Notes under the pieces: generated by a model
The model's input: only the letters and a program-made list of their open reading frames with translations
Database searches by the model: none
Told to the model about the DNA's origin: nothing
Part shown: piece by piece, positions 31,801 to 40,525 of the stretch
How the letters are laid out: each line of letters starts with the position of its first letter
How positions within the stretch are numbered: position 1 is the first letter of the stretch
Position numbers and translations under genes: made by a program
Assembly (NCBI RefSeq): GCF_000283155.1
Contig: NW_004454181.1
Location: forward strand, 22,920,811-22,984,810
Source of the DNA: Ceratotherium simum simum
Lineage: Eukaryota; Chordata; Mammalia; Perissodactyla; Rhinocerotidae
Direction of reading: 5' to 3'
DNA: 64,000 nt

Positions 31801-33905
31801 AATTCCAGGTTAAGTCCCTAAAAGGAAGGGAGCTACTCTCCCCTTTTTCCCTTCCTGCTAGGTGGAATGAGAAGGAAAGAGTGGGCCATCTTTGATGAGA
31901 AGAGCCAACACACCACAGCAAGACGAAAGGAATGAAAGGGCTACCATTCTAGTCCTGGCCTCCTGACACCAAGCTGTCAGGTGAGGGAAATAACCTCCTA
32001 TCTTGCTTAAACCACAGTTCTTTTGGATCTCTATTAGAGAAGCCGAACCTGTACCCTAACCATTTCAGTCAGAGCAATGGGAACTCGTCTTTAAATGAAG
32101 TCTTACATGAGACAGCAATACATCAAGACACACAAAGAACACTCCAAGGTGGGGGCCTCATCTGTCTTGTGCACTGCTAGAGCCCTACTGCTGAGAACAG
32201 GGCTTACCAAATGCTTGCTCAATAAGAGAAGGAACTGATGGATTATCACTGAAGTGAAGACCGCTGGCCCAGCAGCCTACACCAATCAGGATCCCAACAC
32301 TTCTTGGGGCTCCTGACATTCCTCCAGCAGCCCTGAGTTCTGATATTTCCCAGTCCTGCCCTGCTGCCTTCTCCGAGACACTCACCTTTCTTCTTCTGCC
32401 CCCCTCGCTGGCAATCCTCGTCCCCATTCTTCTCCTCCCCCGATTCATCCGATTTGGTTCTTGGGCTCTCCTTACTATCGCTCCCTTCTCCTTTCTCCTG
32501 TTCCTTCATGTCCTTTTTGGGTGGCAGCTTACGGGCAGGCTGAGACTTGTGGGACTGTGGCTGCAGTGGAAAGTAAAGTAACAGGGAGGTGAGGTGAGTC
32601 TGAGAGCCTCTTGGGATGGGACAGCAAAGAGCTCCCTGTCACTAGAGGGACAGGGTAGGAGCTGGAGCATGTGACAGCAGGTTGGACTGGATGTATTCTA
32701 AGGTCCTGTTTTCATGCCTGAGATGCTTTCACTGGGAAACGTGGTCAAACAGGCAGCAGGTGGGAGACAACCTGTCTCTCCAGCTTCCTTGAGTCTAAGT
32801 GACAGAGACAACCCTCAGGACAGAGGGGCTGGGACCTGCAGGGGCCAAATGTTTACACCCTCCAACAAGATCACGTTGTCCAGGTAGTCTTTGGGATGGA
32901 AGAGATGCTGGCTCCTGGCCTGTCCACACCAAGCCTGTCTGGGAACTGAAGGCCAGTGGCGACAGCCAGTGAGCAACCTAGGCTGTTGACCCAGAACAAA
33001 AGCACTGGGAAGGATAAGACTCATCAGGAGCCCTCCTCTGCTGGGACTAAGGAGAGCTACATATGCTTCCCCAAGACATGTGGTCTGGGGGTGGGTACCT
33101 GGCCTAATGACCACTCTCCTGCTTCACTCACTGGCAATCCAACTGTAGTAATGGAGAACACAGGCTCTGGAATACAACACACCTGACTTCTGATCCCACT
33201 TGGCCATCAAGGGCTAGTAATTAACCTCTCCCAGCCTCAGTGGCCTCAAGCGTAAAATGGGAATTATAGGGGACCTATCTTGGAGTCACTGTGAAGGTTG
33301 GAAAAGGGATGGACACACAGCACTTGGCAGTCCCTGACACACAGCAAGGGGTCAAACGATGGGGATTCTTGGCTATTTCAATGCTGCTCACATTATACCA
33401 ACCATTCCTCTTAAAAAACCGAGAAAAGTAAAGACCTGAGGGTCCGAAAGCTTCAGAAGCCAAATGTATATATTGTAGATAGAGGTCAAACCTGCCCATC
33501 CCTCCCCCAGACTCACCTGTACACTCTTGTGGGCTATCTCTCCAGGTGTGGGCCAGTTGATTGCATCTCCAAAGTCACCAACCTGCAAGGCACATTCTAT
33601 GAGAGCCCTGGGGTGACCCTGCCTCTGCCATTTAGCCCCTCACCCAAAATACAGCTTCACCAAGAGATCAGAGGCCAAATCAATTTGTCCACTAGGACCA
33701 TCCAAACTGGAGGCCCAGAAAGGTCTCCCCTGCTATTCAGAGAGGATCCAGAACTATCTGAAAGCTCAAAAGCACTCACCAGAACAGGAAAGAGGCCACC
33801 ATCTCCAGGAAGTCCCCTTAGGTTGCCCACTCCTATTCCTTACCTTGCTGCCTTTGCGCTGTTTAGGAACTGCTGCCCTCACCACCTTGGCCGGAGCAGA
33901 ATGTT
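13608..33905 (-). CDS. LARP1: LARP1, La ribonucleoprotein 1 (18 of its coding exons; first exon outside)
   Basis: Eighteen minus-strand exons join in frame to give 953 residues and a TGA at 13608-13610. In order: basic/acidic N-terminal region, RG repeats at about 195-209, La motif about 257-344, PAM2-like [10 protein letters not shown] about 355-364, an acidic [13 protein letters not shown] segment, and the DM15 repeats about 730-884. LARP1 is a cytoplasmic mTORC1 effector. Its La module contacts poly(A)/PABP, and DM15 binds the m7GpppC cap of TOP mRNAs, repressing and stabilising ribosomal-protein messages. Visible Arg774, Arg813 and Tyr817 align with human Arg840, Arg879 and Tyr883 (1019-residue numbering), the known cap-contacting residues, so binding should be intact. 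The first codon here is split, needing a single G from exon 1, which is not in the window. Intron 1 exceeds 30 kb. Confidence 0.96.
13818..15386 (-). other. LARP1: LARP1 intron with MIR elements
   Basis: Contains MIR-like SINEs at about 13980-14160 and 14545-14720 ('acggtgcctggcacacagta'). The rest is unique sequence with no supported exon. Confidence 0.65.
15387..15514 (-). CDS. LARP1: LARP1 exon 18, last DM15 repeat
   Basis: The acceptor is CCCTACAG|GCCAAC and the donor is GTGGAT|GTGAGT. It encodes [20 protein letters not shown], then [20 protein letters not shown] and VD. By recall the human sequence has DIDP, so Asn here may be a species difference. Confidence 0.95.
15695..15804 (-). CDS. 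LARP1: LARP1 exon 17, DM15 cap-stacking residue
   Basis: The acceptor is CCTACAG|ATATGG and the donor is AAGCTG|GTGAGA. It encodes [20 protein letters not shown] then [16 protein letters not shown]. The third Tyr of RYYSY aligns with human Tyr883, which stacks on the m7G cap. Confidence 0.95.
16000..16186. mobile_element. hAT-type non-autonomous DNA transposon fossil
   Basis: Ends are imperfect inverted repeats: 'caggggtcagcaaac' on the left and 'gtttgccaatccctg' on the right. The interior 'gagttgagtagttgcgacag' belongs to a very common mammalian hAT element. Family name not certain. Confidence 0.7.
16270..17360. mobile_element. L1M-type LINE 3' remnant
   Basis: AT-rich text such as 'ggagactggttaaataaatt' and 'atggtacatccatatagcat' is typical of decayed L1M 3' ends. 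No coding capacity. Confidence 0.55.
17459..17603 (-). CDS. LARP1: LARP1 exon 16, DM15 repeat
   Basis: The acceptor is CCCATCAG|AGCGG and the donor is TACAG|GTGAGC. It encodes [20 protein letters not shown] through [16 protein letters not shown]. The Arg in LFRFWS aligns with human Arg840, part of the cap-binding pocket. Confidence 0.95.
18038..18304 (+). mobile_element. ERE1-type SINE, forward orientation, inserted at old L1
   Basis: Begins GGGCTGGACTGGTGGCACAG, contains the B-box-like GGTTCGGATCC, and ends in a long (AAC)n/A-rich tail. A caatacaca duplication flanks it (18029-18037 and 18305-18313). Confidence 0.9.
18305..19748 (+). mobile_element. Old L1 (L1MA/L1MB-like) ORF2 end and 3'UTR, interrupted
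   Basis: The ORF2 3' end ('cacaacaccaaagcataagt', then 'gtgcttcaaagacactatca') runs to the 3'UTR ending 'cctcaataaagctgtt'. It is split at 18381-18792 by a younger L1. Stops and frameshifts abolish ORF2. Confidence 0.8.
18381..18792 (+). mobile_element. Younger L1 3' end, 5'-truncated, nested in the older L1
   Basis: Starts within ORF2 ('aatccaaagaggcttatgca') and runs through 'ggcatgatttcactcatatg' to an A-rich tail. The duplicated target aaattaaaaatct occurs on both sides (18368-18380 and about 18792-18803), and the old L1 reading resumes afterwards. Confidence 0.85.
19748..19772. repeat. (CA)n microsatellite at L1 tail
   Basis: CA repeat followed by a short C run immediately after the old L1 3' end, probably grown from the L1 tail. 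Confidence 0.85.
19993..20172. mobile_element. hAT-type DNA transposon fossil, opposite orientation to 16000-16186
   Basis: Begins 'gtcagcaaacttttttctgt aaagggccag' and ends 'agatttggcccacatcagac'. This is the reverse orientation of the element at 16000-16186 and it is more diverged. Confidence 0.65.
20537..20688 (-). CDS. LARP1: LARP1 exon 15, start of DM15 region
   Basis: The acceptor is CCTCTGTAG|CTCCAGC and the donor is AACG|GTAAGA. It encodes [20 protein letters not shown], then [20 protein letters not shown] and HKYRRRCLN. The latter opens the first DM15 HEAT-like repeat. Confidence 0.94.
20689..21457 (-). other. LARP1: LARP1 intron with MER5-like element
   Basis: A MER5-like stretch occupies about 21020-21200 ('ggattctgggccctaccctc'). 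The rest is unique. Confidence 0.6.
21458..21564 (-). CDS. LARP1: LARP1 exon 14
   Basis: The acceptor is CTTTGCAG|ATGCC. The donor is ATCAG|GTGCTG, which is weak because positions +4 to +6 depart from consensus. It encodes [20 protein letters not shown] through RPRTASIS. Its 107 bases are not a multiple of three, so skipping would frameshift before the DM15 region. Confidence 0.92.
21565..22046 (-). other. LARP1: LARP1 intron with MIR
   Basis: A MIR-like SINE covers about 21620-21830 ('ttatctcataatttacaaag', 'gaactcgaggcttgggagtg'). Nothing else is recognised. Confidence 0.6.
22047..22252 (-). CDS. LARP1: LARP1 exon 13, TPRTPRTP repeats
   Basis: The acceptor is CTCTGCAG|TTCCC and the donor is GCCAAG|GTGAGG. 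It encodes [40 protein letters not shown] and [14 protein letters not shown]. The tandem RTP motifs resemble proline-directed phosphorylation sites. Confidence 0.94.
22376..22499 (-). CDS. LARP1: LARP1 exon 12
   Basis: The acceptor is CCTCTGCAG|CAAGAAG and the donor is CAAG|GTGAGA. It encodes [20 protein letters not shown], then a Pro-rich [18 protein letters not shown] segment. Confidence 0.94.
22500..23757 (-). other. LARP1: LARP1 intron with an unassigned dispersed repeat and a MIR
   Basis: Holds the unclassified repeat at 23005-23425 and a MIR-like stretch at about 23530-23690. No exon is supported. Confidence 0.6.
23005..23425. repeat. Dispersed repeat with tRNA-like terminal segment, family uncertain
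   Basis: Starts 'tgctgttgagtcaattccaa ctcctagtgaccctgtg', a motif shared by RTE/tRNA-associated mammalian repeats. It ends in 'gtgagagcgccgaatcttaa cactagaccacca', a tRNA-like 3' segment. It clearly resembles a mobile repeat but I cannot name the family with confidence. Confidence 0.5.
23758..24150 (-). CDS. LARP1: LARP1 exon 11, acidic region
   Basis: The largest coding exon, 131 codons and phase 0 at both ends. The acceptor is GTGTTTTAG|AAGTCAG and the donor is ATAAAG|GTGAGG. It encodes a Gln/Leu-rich stretch, the acidic [19 protein letters not shown], then [20 protein letters not shown] and [19 protein letters not shown]. An antisense open frame over it is a shadow. Confidence 0.95.
24151..26118 (-). 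other. LARP1: LARP1 intron with L2 fragment
   Basis: About 24420-24850 resembles L2 in reverse orientation ('ggtttcctggaagaagtaac'). The 191-codon plus-strand frame at 25031-25606 has no splice or similarity support. The remainder shows nothing recognisable. Confidence 0.55.
26119..26288 (-). CDS. LARP1: LARP1 exon 10
   Basis: The acceptor is CCTTCAG|AGTCG and the donor is CCCAAG|GTGGGT. It encodes [20 protein letters not shown] through [18 protein letters not shown], a Ser/Pro-rich regulatory region in a known phosphoprotein. Individual phosphosites cannot be assigned here. Confidence 0.94.
26413..26587 (-). CDS. LARP1: LARP1 exon 9, end of La motif and PAM2-like segment
   Basis: The acceptor is CCCTGCAG|GCCCTAAAG and the donor is ACGG|GTAAGT. 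It encodes [18 protein letters not shown], then a Pro-rich linker and [15 protein letters not shown], a PABP-binding PAM2-like motif by family knowledge. Confidence 0.94.
26690..27860. mobile_element. L1M-type LINE remnants
   Basis: Phrases such as 'ggcacatccattcaatggaa cactactcagac' and 'tgtctgtaataggaaaaaaa' are typical of L1M 3' regions. Several fragments may be present. Confidence 0.6.
28200..29600. mobile_element. L1M-type LINE 3' remnant interrupted by an ERE SINE
   Basis: Text resembling the distal L1M 3'UTR ('ttacttggatcctgattctc', 'gtctgatattttccacaata'). An ERE at 28375-28588 splits it. Confidence 0.6.
28375..28588 (-). mobile_element. ERE2/ERE3-type SINE, full length, reverse orientation
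   Basis: Reads on the minus strand from GGGCCGGCCCCGTGGCTTAG through GGTTCGGATCCCGGGTGCGC to the 'ggggctttgggggaaaa' block and an A/T-rich tail. The 14-bp target-site duplication tgattcagcatatt lies at 28361-28374 and 28589-28602. Confidence 0.92.
29736..29880 (-). CDS. LARP1: LARP1 exon 8, La motif core
   Basis: The acceptor is CTCCACCTAG|TGAATAC and the donor is GCG|GTATGT. It encodes [20 protein letters not shown] and [20 protein letters not shown], the RNA-contacting heart of the La motif with its conserved aromatic residues. Confidence 0.95.
29881..30798 (-). other. LARP1: LARP1 intron with MIR
   Basis: A MIR-like SINE covers about 30235-30480 ('gtcatttactggctgtgaga'). Nothing else is recognised. 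Confidence 0.6.
30799..30961 (-). CDS. LARP1: LARP1 exon 7, start of La motif
   Basis: The acceptor is CCCCGTAG|CCCAT and the donor is CAGAT|GTGAGT. It encodes [13 protein letters not shown] through [13 protein letters not shown], the first helices of the La motif. It ends after two bases of an Ile codon. Confidence 0.94.
31061..31261 (-). CDS. LARP1: LARP1 exon 6, RG-rich segment
   Basis: The acceptor is CCCCGTAG|GGTCTG and the donor is CGAA|GTACGT. It encodes a Pro-rich stretch ([11 protein letters not shown]), a Ser/Asp stretch and an uninterrupted run of RG dipeptides ending RGGTR. RG repeats are common RNA-contact and arginine-methylation regions. A consensus-like GTGAGG donor lies 4 nt further on, but using it would shift the frame. 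Confidence 0.92.
31339..31467 (-). CDS. LARP1: LARP1 exon 5
   Basis: The acceptor is GTCCTCCAG|GGAAC and the donor is AAAG|GTATGC. It encodes [20 protein letters not shown] through [12 protein letters not shown]. Both boundaries are phase 1. Confidence 0.93.
31468..32385 (-). other. LARP1: LARP1 intron, no recognised feature
   Basis: Only weak MIR-like traces near 31540-31640. No exon or regulatory feature could be supported. Confidence 0.6.
32386..32560 (-). CDS. LARP1: LARP1 exon 4, charged low-complexity region
   Basis: The acceptor is CCACTGCAG|CCACAG and the donor is AAAG|GTGAGT. It encodes a Lys/Glu/Ser/Asp-rich, presumably disordered segment including [12 protein letters not shown] and [18 protein letters not shown]. 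It ends in phase 1. Confidence 0.93.
32561..33516 (-). other. LARP1: LARP1 intron with MIR
   Basis: A MIR-like SINE covers about 33130-33370 ('tggccatcaagggctagtaa', 'cacagcacttggcagtccct'). The rest is unique. Confidence 0.6.
33517..33582 (-). CDS. LARP1: LARP1 exon 3
   Basis: A 22-codon exon, phase 0 at both ends: [20 protein letters not shown] then VQ. The acceptor is CCTTGCAG and the donor is CAG|GTGAGT. Skipping would keep the frame. Confidence 0.93.
33844..33905 (-). CDS. LARP1: LARP1 exon 2
   Basis: The acceptor is TTCCCACAG|AACATT and the donor is AGCAAG|GTAAGG. It encodes (E)[20 protein letters not shown], a basic stretch. It starts in phase 1, so the missing exon 1 must end with one base (G for Glu). 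Confidence 0.9.
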
Positions 33906-36900
33906 CTGTGGGAACAAGGGAGAGATGGTTATGCAGAGCCCACGGGAAGGGGCCCCCACCAGCTCCTGACCCTCATCACCACCCCAAGTCCACCAAGCAA
34001 CCTGCAGGTTCCCAAAGAAGGAACACCAATAACAATTTCACCAGCCTCCTTCTGAAGAAATCATGGAAAGTGAGATCATGGAAACAACCAGCAGCCAAAA
34101 CCCCAGGAACTTGACTCTGAGGCGAGAGGGCTCCCACAGCTCTAGACCCTCTTATAAAAAGGGGACTGAGGCCTGGAGAGGGTAAGTCCATGGCAGACTG
34201 AGTCCACGCCAGAGCTAGTTCTCTAAGTGAGGGCTCCTGAATCACAGCGGAGTCTGTAAAGGAACAGTCTGAATGACCATTTCTGGCTCTGACATTCAAG
34301 AAGTCTGTGTGTGAGCTGACCTGGGCTAGTGATCATGGCGAAAGCAAGATAATAACCCTAGGTGAACAATCAAGAAGTCCAGGGATCTCTTCTAAGCCCC
34401 CACACCCGGGCCAGCTCTGTTCTCAAAGACCTGTGGTCAAGAGAAGGGTTAGCCACTCAGGAAAGATTTCGTCTGCCTTCTAAGTTTCCAAAGAAAAAGT
34501 GAGACCCCATTTGACTCAACAGTTCCACCTTTAGGAATTTATTCTAATGATACAAATTAGACAAGTGTTTAGAGTTATGTACAAAGATGTCCCCTAAAGT
34601 GCTGTTTATAACTTTAAAAACTGAAACAACCTACATGTCCAACAGAACGGAATTGGCTAAAGTTTAACAATTTTTATAGTCATTAAAAAGATAGTGAACT
34701 CTACTGCTATGAAAAGATAAACACAATAAATGATAAAAGTTACAATCCTATTTTTCTAAAACAAAAAATGTGTATATGTACATATACATAGCAGGAACTC
34801 TGGAAGGACATATAAGTATTACCAGGAGCTAAGAAGTATGTTTACAGTAATTTAATTTTGCTTGGAATTCTCCAGTAGTTTCAATAAGACAGACATGGGA
34901 TTTTTAACATGAAAACAAATGTGTTTTGTTTGTTTTTCGTAAAAAGTGGCTCTAATATGTCTGGTCCCTTCTACACCTACACATATTTTCCCAATATGGT
35001 TCTGAAGACCAAGGGTTTCTGAATCCTTCCTCCTCCAGAGACCCATGGGAAAAGATACATCCTGGGGCTCTGCTCACCCACTTCTCTCCCATCACTGCCT
35101 CCACTGCTGGCCAACCATGCCAGAGCAAGAGCTGCCCCCAGTCTCGGAGCAGAGAAATTTGCCCAGCTGATCTCAAAAGGAATGTTCTACTCCTTGATCA
35201 GACCCATGTTCCCTTAATGAGTAGAGTGAGTCCTTGCCTGACTCCTAACTGTGAGGCCACTGCATTCTTGGCTTCCACTCCCTATCACAGCCACTGCCCC
35301 CTCAAGACACCCCACATGCCTTCTGTGAGCTGGAGCCGTGGAACCCAGCCCACAACATCCCCCATCCCCAGTGCTGGATGAACTGGAGATTTCTAGAGAA
35401 CTAGAAAATCTCAGTCCCAAGAGGATGGAGCCCCTAGGCCCAGAGAGCTACTTAGTACCCATTTTCTTGCTAATCCTGAGTTGGCCTAGAGAAGCCTAAT
35501 ACCACCCAGTTCCCTGACTAGGCTGCTTGGAACAAGGACCTGGCAGAGGCAGCTGTTACAGGATCATCTCCCTCGACTACACCTGAGCTATGCCAGTAAT
35601 CACGTCTCCAGGGCCCCATCCTCTAGACTCCAACAACACTCTCTGCATGCTACCAAGACGAGAGCAGACCAAAGAGCCTGCGACATCAAGTTCATTAATG
35701 AGAAGTCAGAGAGACGAATCAGGTTCAGAGGGAGAAGTGTTCTTGAAGACTTTCCTCAAAAAGGTGAGGCAAAATTTTCCAGGTCACTATTTCTTCTTAA
35801 AAAAACTCTTTCAAAATTGGGAAGAGTCAGATCCTGTGATCACTCTGACATTTTGTTCACCAAGATCACAAAGGGACATGGCAAAGTACTGAAAATTCAG
35901 CCTCCAATTACTGGGAGAGCCCTCCTGCCACTAGAAGACCCCACTGATTCCTCACCCCCCCACCAATCTGAAGCTAAGGGAATGTGGCTAGTCTGAGAGT
36001 ACACAGGAATATTCTTCAATTAGTCCTGTGTGAGGTTTGTTGAAAAAGCCCCATCCCTAGCTAGGGCCCCCTCTGGCTCTTGCTCTGCTCCCAGCTAGGG
36101 CCTCAGGCTGTCCCTGCCCCAAGGAAGAATAAAGTCCCTGGGAGAGACAGAAAAGTCCACCAGGGAGAGAGAACTGCTTCCTCCAAGCAAAATTCCTAGA
36201 TCTGTTAAAATCCTGTGGGGCCTAGGGAAACTCAGGAAGGCTCAGATGAGCTGCTGTTAGACCCTACAGGAAGCTAGAAAAAAGACTAAGCTTTCTAACT
36301 TCAATTACACATCCCTTTCTGGGTCCCCTTCCAGCCACTCACCTTCACCAGGCAACCACCACACATATACTCATATATGACACAGCTCCACAATATACAG
36401 GGCCTGGCATCTGAAATGGCTCCCAGTGAAAACCAATCCTTTGTGCAGGTGCCAGTCTCTACCTCCAGCACCATTCCAGACAAATCAGGGGACTAGTCCC
36501 CTCCTCCCAGCTCTGCATTCTGAAAGTTGCGCCAGCCGCCAATGACCCAAGCCCAGTTCAGTAAACACTAAACCCACCACCCTGCACCTGCCCAAGGAAA
36601 CAGTTGTAGAATGTCAGAGCAGCAAAAAGGACCATGGTTCTAACTCCCTCCATCTGTAGACAGGGAACTGAGCAACCCAAAGGGGAAGGGGCTTCCCCAG
36701 GGAAAAGCCAGGATGGAAGCTAGAAGTCCCAACTCTTTGCCCAGTGGTCCTTCCAGCTCACCAAAAATCTCATGCATCCACCGGTGAGAGAATGGGTTGA
36801 AAAACCTTCCTGGAGCAATCTTAGGGCACTTCCCTGGTGTTTCCTTGTAAACAGAGTTACCGATGGCAGGGGGAGGTTCTCAAGCAGAGAGGGAGGTAGA

Positions 36901-39900
36901 AAAGTGTGGTGTGGTGGGCAGTCACAGCCTGTCTTCTCACAGGACTCTGGGGCCCAGCATGCTAGGGGAGGAGAATGGCAGACAGAGTCCCTAAGAATGT
37001 CTTCCTCTTGGACTAAGCAAGTCAGGGGCTAACGGGTATCTAGAAAAGGAGAAAAGCCACTTTCTGCCCCACAGGACCATAGTCAGCCAGGAGCCAGTAC
37101 TGACTCTACTTCCAGGGGTCAACGGGCTTCCTAAATACACACATGCATTGGTGTATTAAATGAAGCACACCAGAATTTCTTTGTGTGGTCATGGTGGGGG
37201 GACACCAGGGGTCTTTTCATGAAGCTGTATCTGCATGGCAAACTCACTATTTTTACTTAAGATTATTGTGAGTGGTGGGAAGCAGGGAGCTAAACCACTA
37301 AGGCTAGTGCGGGATGATGAGAACTAGGGCCACAAGGTGGCAGGGCAGAGAGGGATTAATGAGCAGGGTGGTGGGAGCAGAGAGGGCAGCTCCCCTGTGA
37401 AGTGGAGTGGCTGACCACACCACTTCGACTGTCTAACCCTCTGAGATTCTCTGCACCTCAACTTTCAAGTGTGTGACATCCCTTCACTTGAGCATTGTCT
37501 AGGAAAGCACAACAGCCCGTCACTAAGCACATGGATTTTGTTATCTGATGCACTCGGGCTGCAGTCCCTACATACTTTGCCCCCTGCAGAGCCCCTCTGA
37601 ATTTAATTTTCCTCATCTGTAAAACTGAAGTCAGAATTATCTCACAGGGCCACAGTGACATAAATCAACAGAGCGTAGAAAGAGTGCCCAGCACAAGGTA
37701 AACGCTCAATAAGTGCTAAATACTACAATTCACATTTACAAAGGAAGCTTAATATTTCCAAGCAATCCCCATCCTTATCGCTAAAGAGAGAAAGAAACCA
37801 TCAAACACTCTCTCAACATGAAAAGAAGCAGAGCGTGTGGGTGAAAAACCTCCTTGGGTTCAACTGGCTCAATTCACTGATTCAGATGAGCCTCCCTCCC
37901 TTCCCCCGAGCCTGGCCTCCAGGGCAGGTTTCCCCAGGAACGAGGAAAGAAAGAAGGGGGAATTTACCACAGGTCCCAGGGAAGCTTTGGCATAAACCTC
38001 TGTCCTACTAGAGAGGAAGGAAGAGCACAGGAAAGGCCTGGAGTTCCCTTTCAATTTAAAAAATTCAGTCACTCACTTTTACTTAGCATGGAAAGGAAGA
38101 GGGCCTGGCCTCAAGGAGTCTCTCTCAGCCCATAAAGGCCGAGACCCAAAAGCTTAAACCCACAAGTACCCAGTACAAAGCCAAATAAAAGGATCAAGTG
38201 TTTTCCATATTGTCTTATTCTAGAAAGATCCTAAAGCTGCTGATCTTTTGAAATACAAGCTACCCAGAGGGGCCAGATCTAAGAGGTCTAAGGAGCAAGG
38301 ACTTGGTCAACCAATGGGAAACTAGTGAAAGGTTTTAGAGAGAAAAGGCACATGGGTGAGTCACTCATCAGGTCACAGTAAAAAGAAGTGGTAAGAGGAA
38401 GGGAGAAGCTAGAATTGAAATTGAGGGACCAGCGTGGGTGAAAGGTGAGACGGGGCTGGGCTAGACAGGAGAGAGCGTGCAGCACTGAGAGTGGGTGGCC
38501 AGAGAGGACTACCAGATTTCAGGCCTTAGTGCCAGGAGAATGCGGAAGGCCAAAGGTTTATTTTGGGGCTGGCACCATCGCCTGGAGATTGGCATCTGAA
38601 AAGGTTGAATTTACCCTGATTGCAAAGAATTTCTACCTTAAAGAACAGAGTAATTTGTTAGGCTTAGGGGCTATATTACTTGAGTCCACATTCACCAATC
38701 TGCTGCCCTACACCTGGCCATCAGGTCGACCTCCTTGGGGGAGCCCTCCCAGACCCCAGGTGAAGTGCCCCTGCCATGTGCCCTCACAGCGCTGCAAGTG
38801 TTAACTGCCTGGTTACTTATCAACCTGCGCCCACCCCACTAAGTGCTCCTGGAGGGCAGGAACCAGGCTGCTTTCAGAGCAGTAATCCCAGTGTCTAGCT
38901 CAGGGCCTGGAACACAGCTGACATTTGTTTAATGAAATGGCGAGTTCACACACCCATCTCCTCTATAATTTCACACCAGAGAAGAAAGGAGGCTTTGCTT
39001 TCCAAGTGCTAATTCCTGAGGCTATGGCCTCAACCCTCAGCTTTCTGCCAGAGCCTTCCCCTGGCAGAGAAACAAGTGTCCTAGGCACTGCTAACTCCCA
39101 GAGGAACCCATGACCCAGCCCTGCCTTGACTCAGAGGCAATGGATTATTTGAAATCAGTGCTGGGTCCTAGTCCAGATTCCAACACTTATCACTTGTAGA
39201 ACCTTGGGGACACTACCTACCCCCTCCCCAAGCCTCACATTCCTCAACTGAACAAAAGGTAGTAATATTAGGTCTAGAGGTATGAGGGGAGAGAAGGCAA
39301 GATCTCAACCACTGAGACTGCTCATCAAAGCAGGGGAGGCCAGCAACAAGCTGTGGTCGTCATGATACTACCAAGTGCAGATAACCCATAGCAAGCACTT
39401 ACTAGAGGCCATGTGCTGTCCTAACACGGAGTGAGCTCCTCTAACTGGTCTCGTTTTACAAATGAGGAAACCATGGCACATGGTGGAAGGGTTATTTGCC
39501 AAAATCACTGCCAGCAGGTAGAAGAGCGTTTGAAGCCACGCAGTCTGACTCTAAAACCTGTGCTCTTAACCTCTAGGAGGAGGGTCCAGGTTACCTCCTC
39601 GCTACGGCCAACGGGGCAGGCCCTCAACAGCAGGGCTGCAGGGGCATCATTCTTTACACTGGGAAAAACCATGGCCCACTCCAGGGAAACCTAAGGCCAC
39701 AGAGCAGGGCAAGTGACACTCCTAAGATTGAACGCCAGCAACCTGACAATCCCTCTCTCCGCTATCCAGAGACAAGCAAGGGAAACTGCCCCCAAGCACA
39801 ACTAGCTGAAGCCTCTACCTCTGCCACCCTGGCAACCCTGTGAGGAAAGAGGCATTGCTTCCATGCCCACCTCCCAGTTCCTCCACTCCTGCCTCTGCCC

Positions 39901-40140
39901 CAGCCACCACCATCTGCCTGATCTGCAGCTCAGACCTGACACCATCTAAGGGGAGGGTGAGGTAGGCAGGAAAGAGAGTCTGGAAAGCCTGGTGTATTGT
40001 CAGCTGTCACCCAGCCTGGGGATAGGGTGGAGTTACAGAGGAGGAGCTTGGGGACCACAGGCCTTTCATCCCACCCCCACTGACCCTAACACTCCCCAGG
40101 CAGGAACACTCTACAGAGTAAAAAGAACACCAGGTTAACC
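33906..40140 (-). other. LARP1: LARP1 intron 1, exon-proximal part
   Basis: Old L1M sequence at about 34500-34860, MIR-like traces near 37610-37730 and 39360-39580, and an L2-like fragment about 38230-38560. I see no exon with supported splice sites and similarity. Positions 34860-37600 look like unique intronic DNA. Confidence 0.6.
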
Positions 40141-40440
40141 CTCCTCACCTTGTTCCCCAGTTCTCACCGCTGCCGCAGCTGCTACCACCTCTCAGAGGCC
40201 TCTCTCTGCCCAGCCCTCCCACCCCGATTTACCCCAGACCTGCCGATGAAACACAGGAGGGGGCTGAAAGGTGCCCTTGTGGGGAGGAGTGAGCAGAGAG
40301 AGAGAGAGAGAGGGAAACCTTCAGAAAGTCAGACTATCTTGAGGCTCTGCTCAAAGGAAACTGCCAGCCAGCAGCCAGCCCAGGAGCACAGAGTCCGCGC
40401 CCCTCAGCCTAGGAGGAGGGGCAGGGGCTGCTGGGCTCCA

Positions 40441-40450
40441 GTCACATGAT
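40441..40450. promoter_or_regulatory. MITF/TFE-type E-box GTCACATGAT (copy 1)
   Basis: A CACATG core flanked by 5' T and 3' A, the extended form preferred by MITF/TFE factors. Function is inferred. Confidence 0.4.
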
Positions 40451-40515
40451 GCCTCCCAGTCCAGCCTAGCCTGGCCAGCCCGCCCAAGTGGAGGGGCAGA
40501 GGCCGCCGGGCTCTG

Positions 40516-40525
40516 GTCACATGAT
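40516..40525. promoter_or_regulatory. MITF/TFE-type E-box GTCACATGAT (copy 2)
   Basis: Identical ten bases 75 bp from copy 1, although the surrounding repeat has diverged. Confidence 0.4.

Noticed and set aside
40167..40260. Possible alternative LARP1 first exon with a GCG|GTGAGA donor
   Set aside because: The frame that would join exon 2 meets a TAA with no Met after it, so a coding exon is not supported. A non-coding first exon cannot be excluded.
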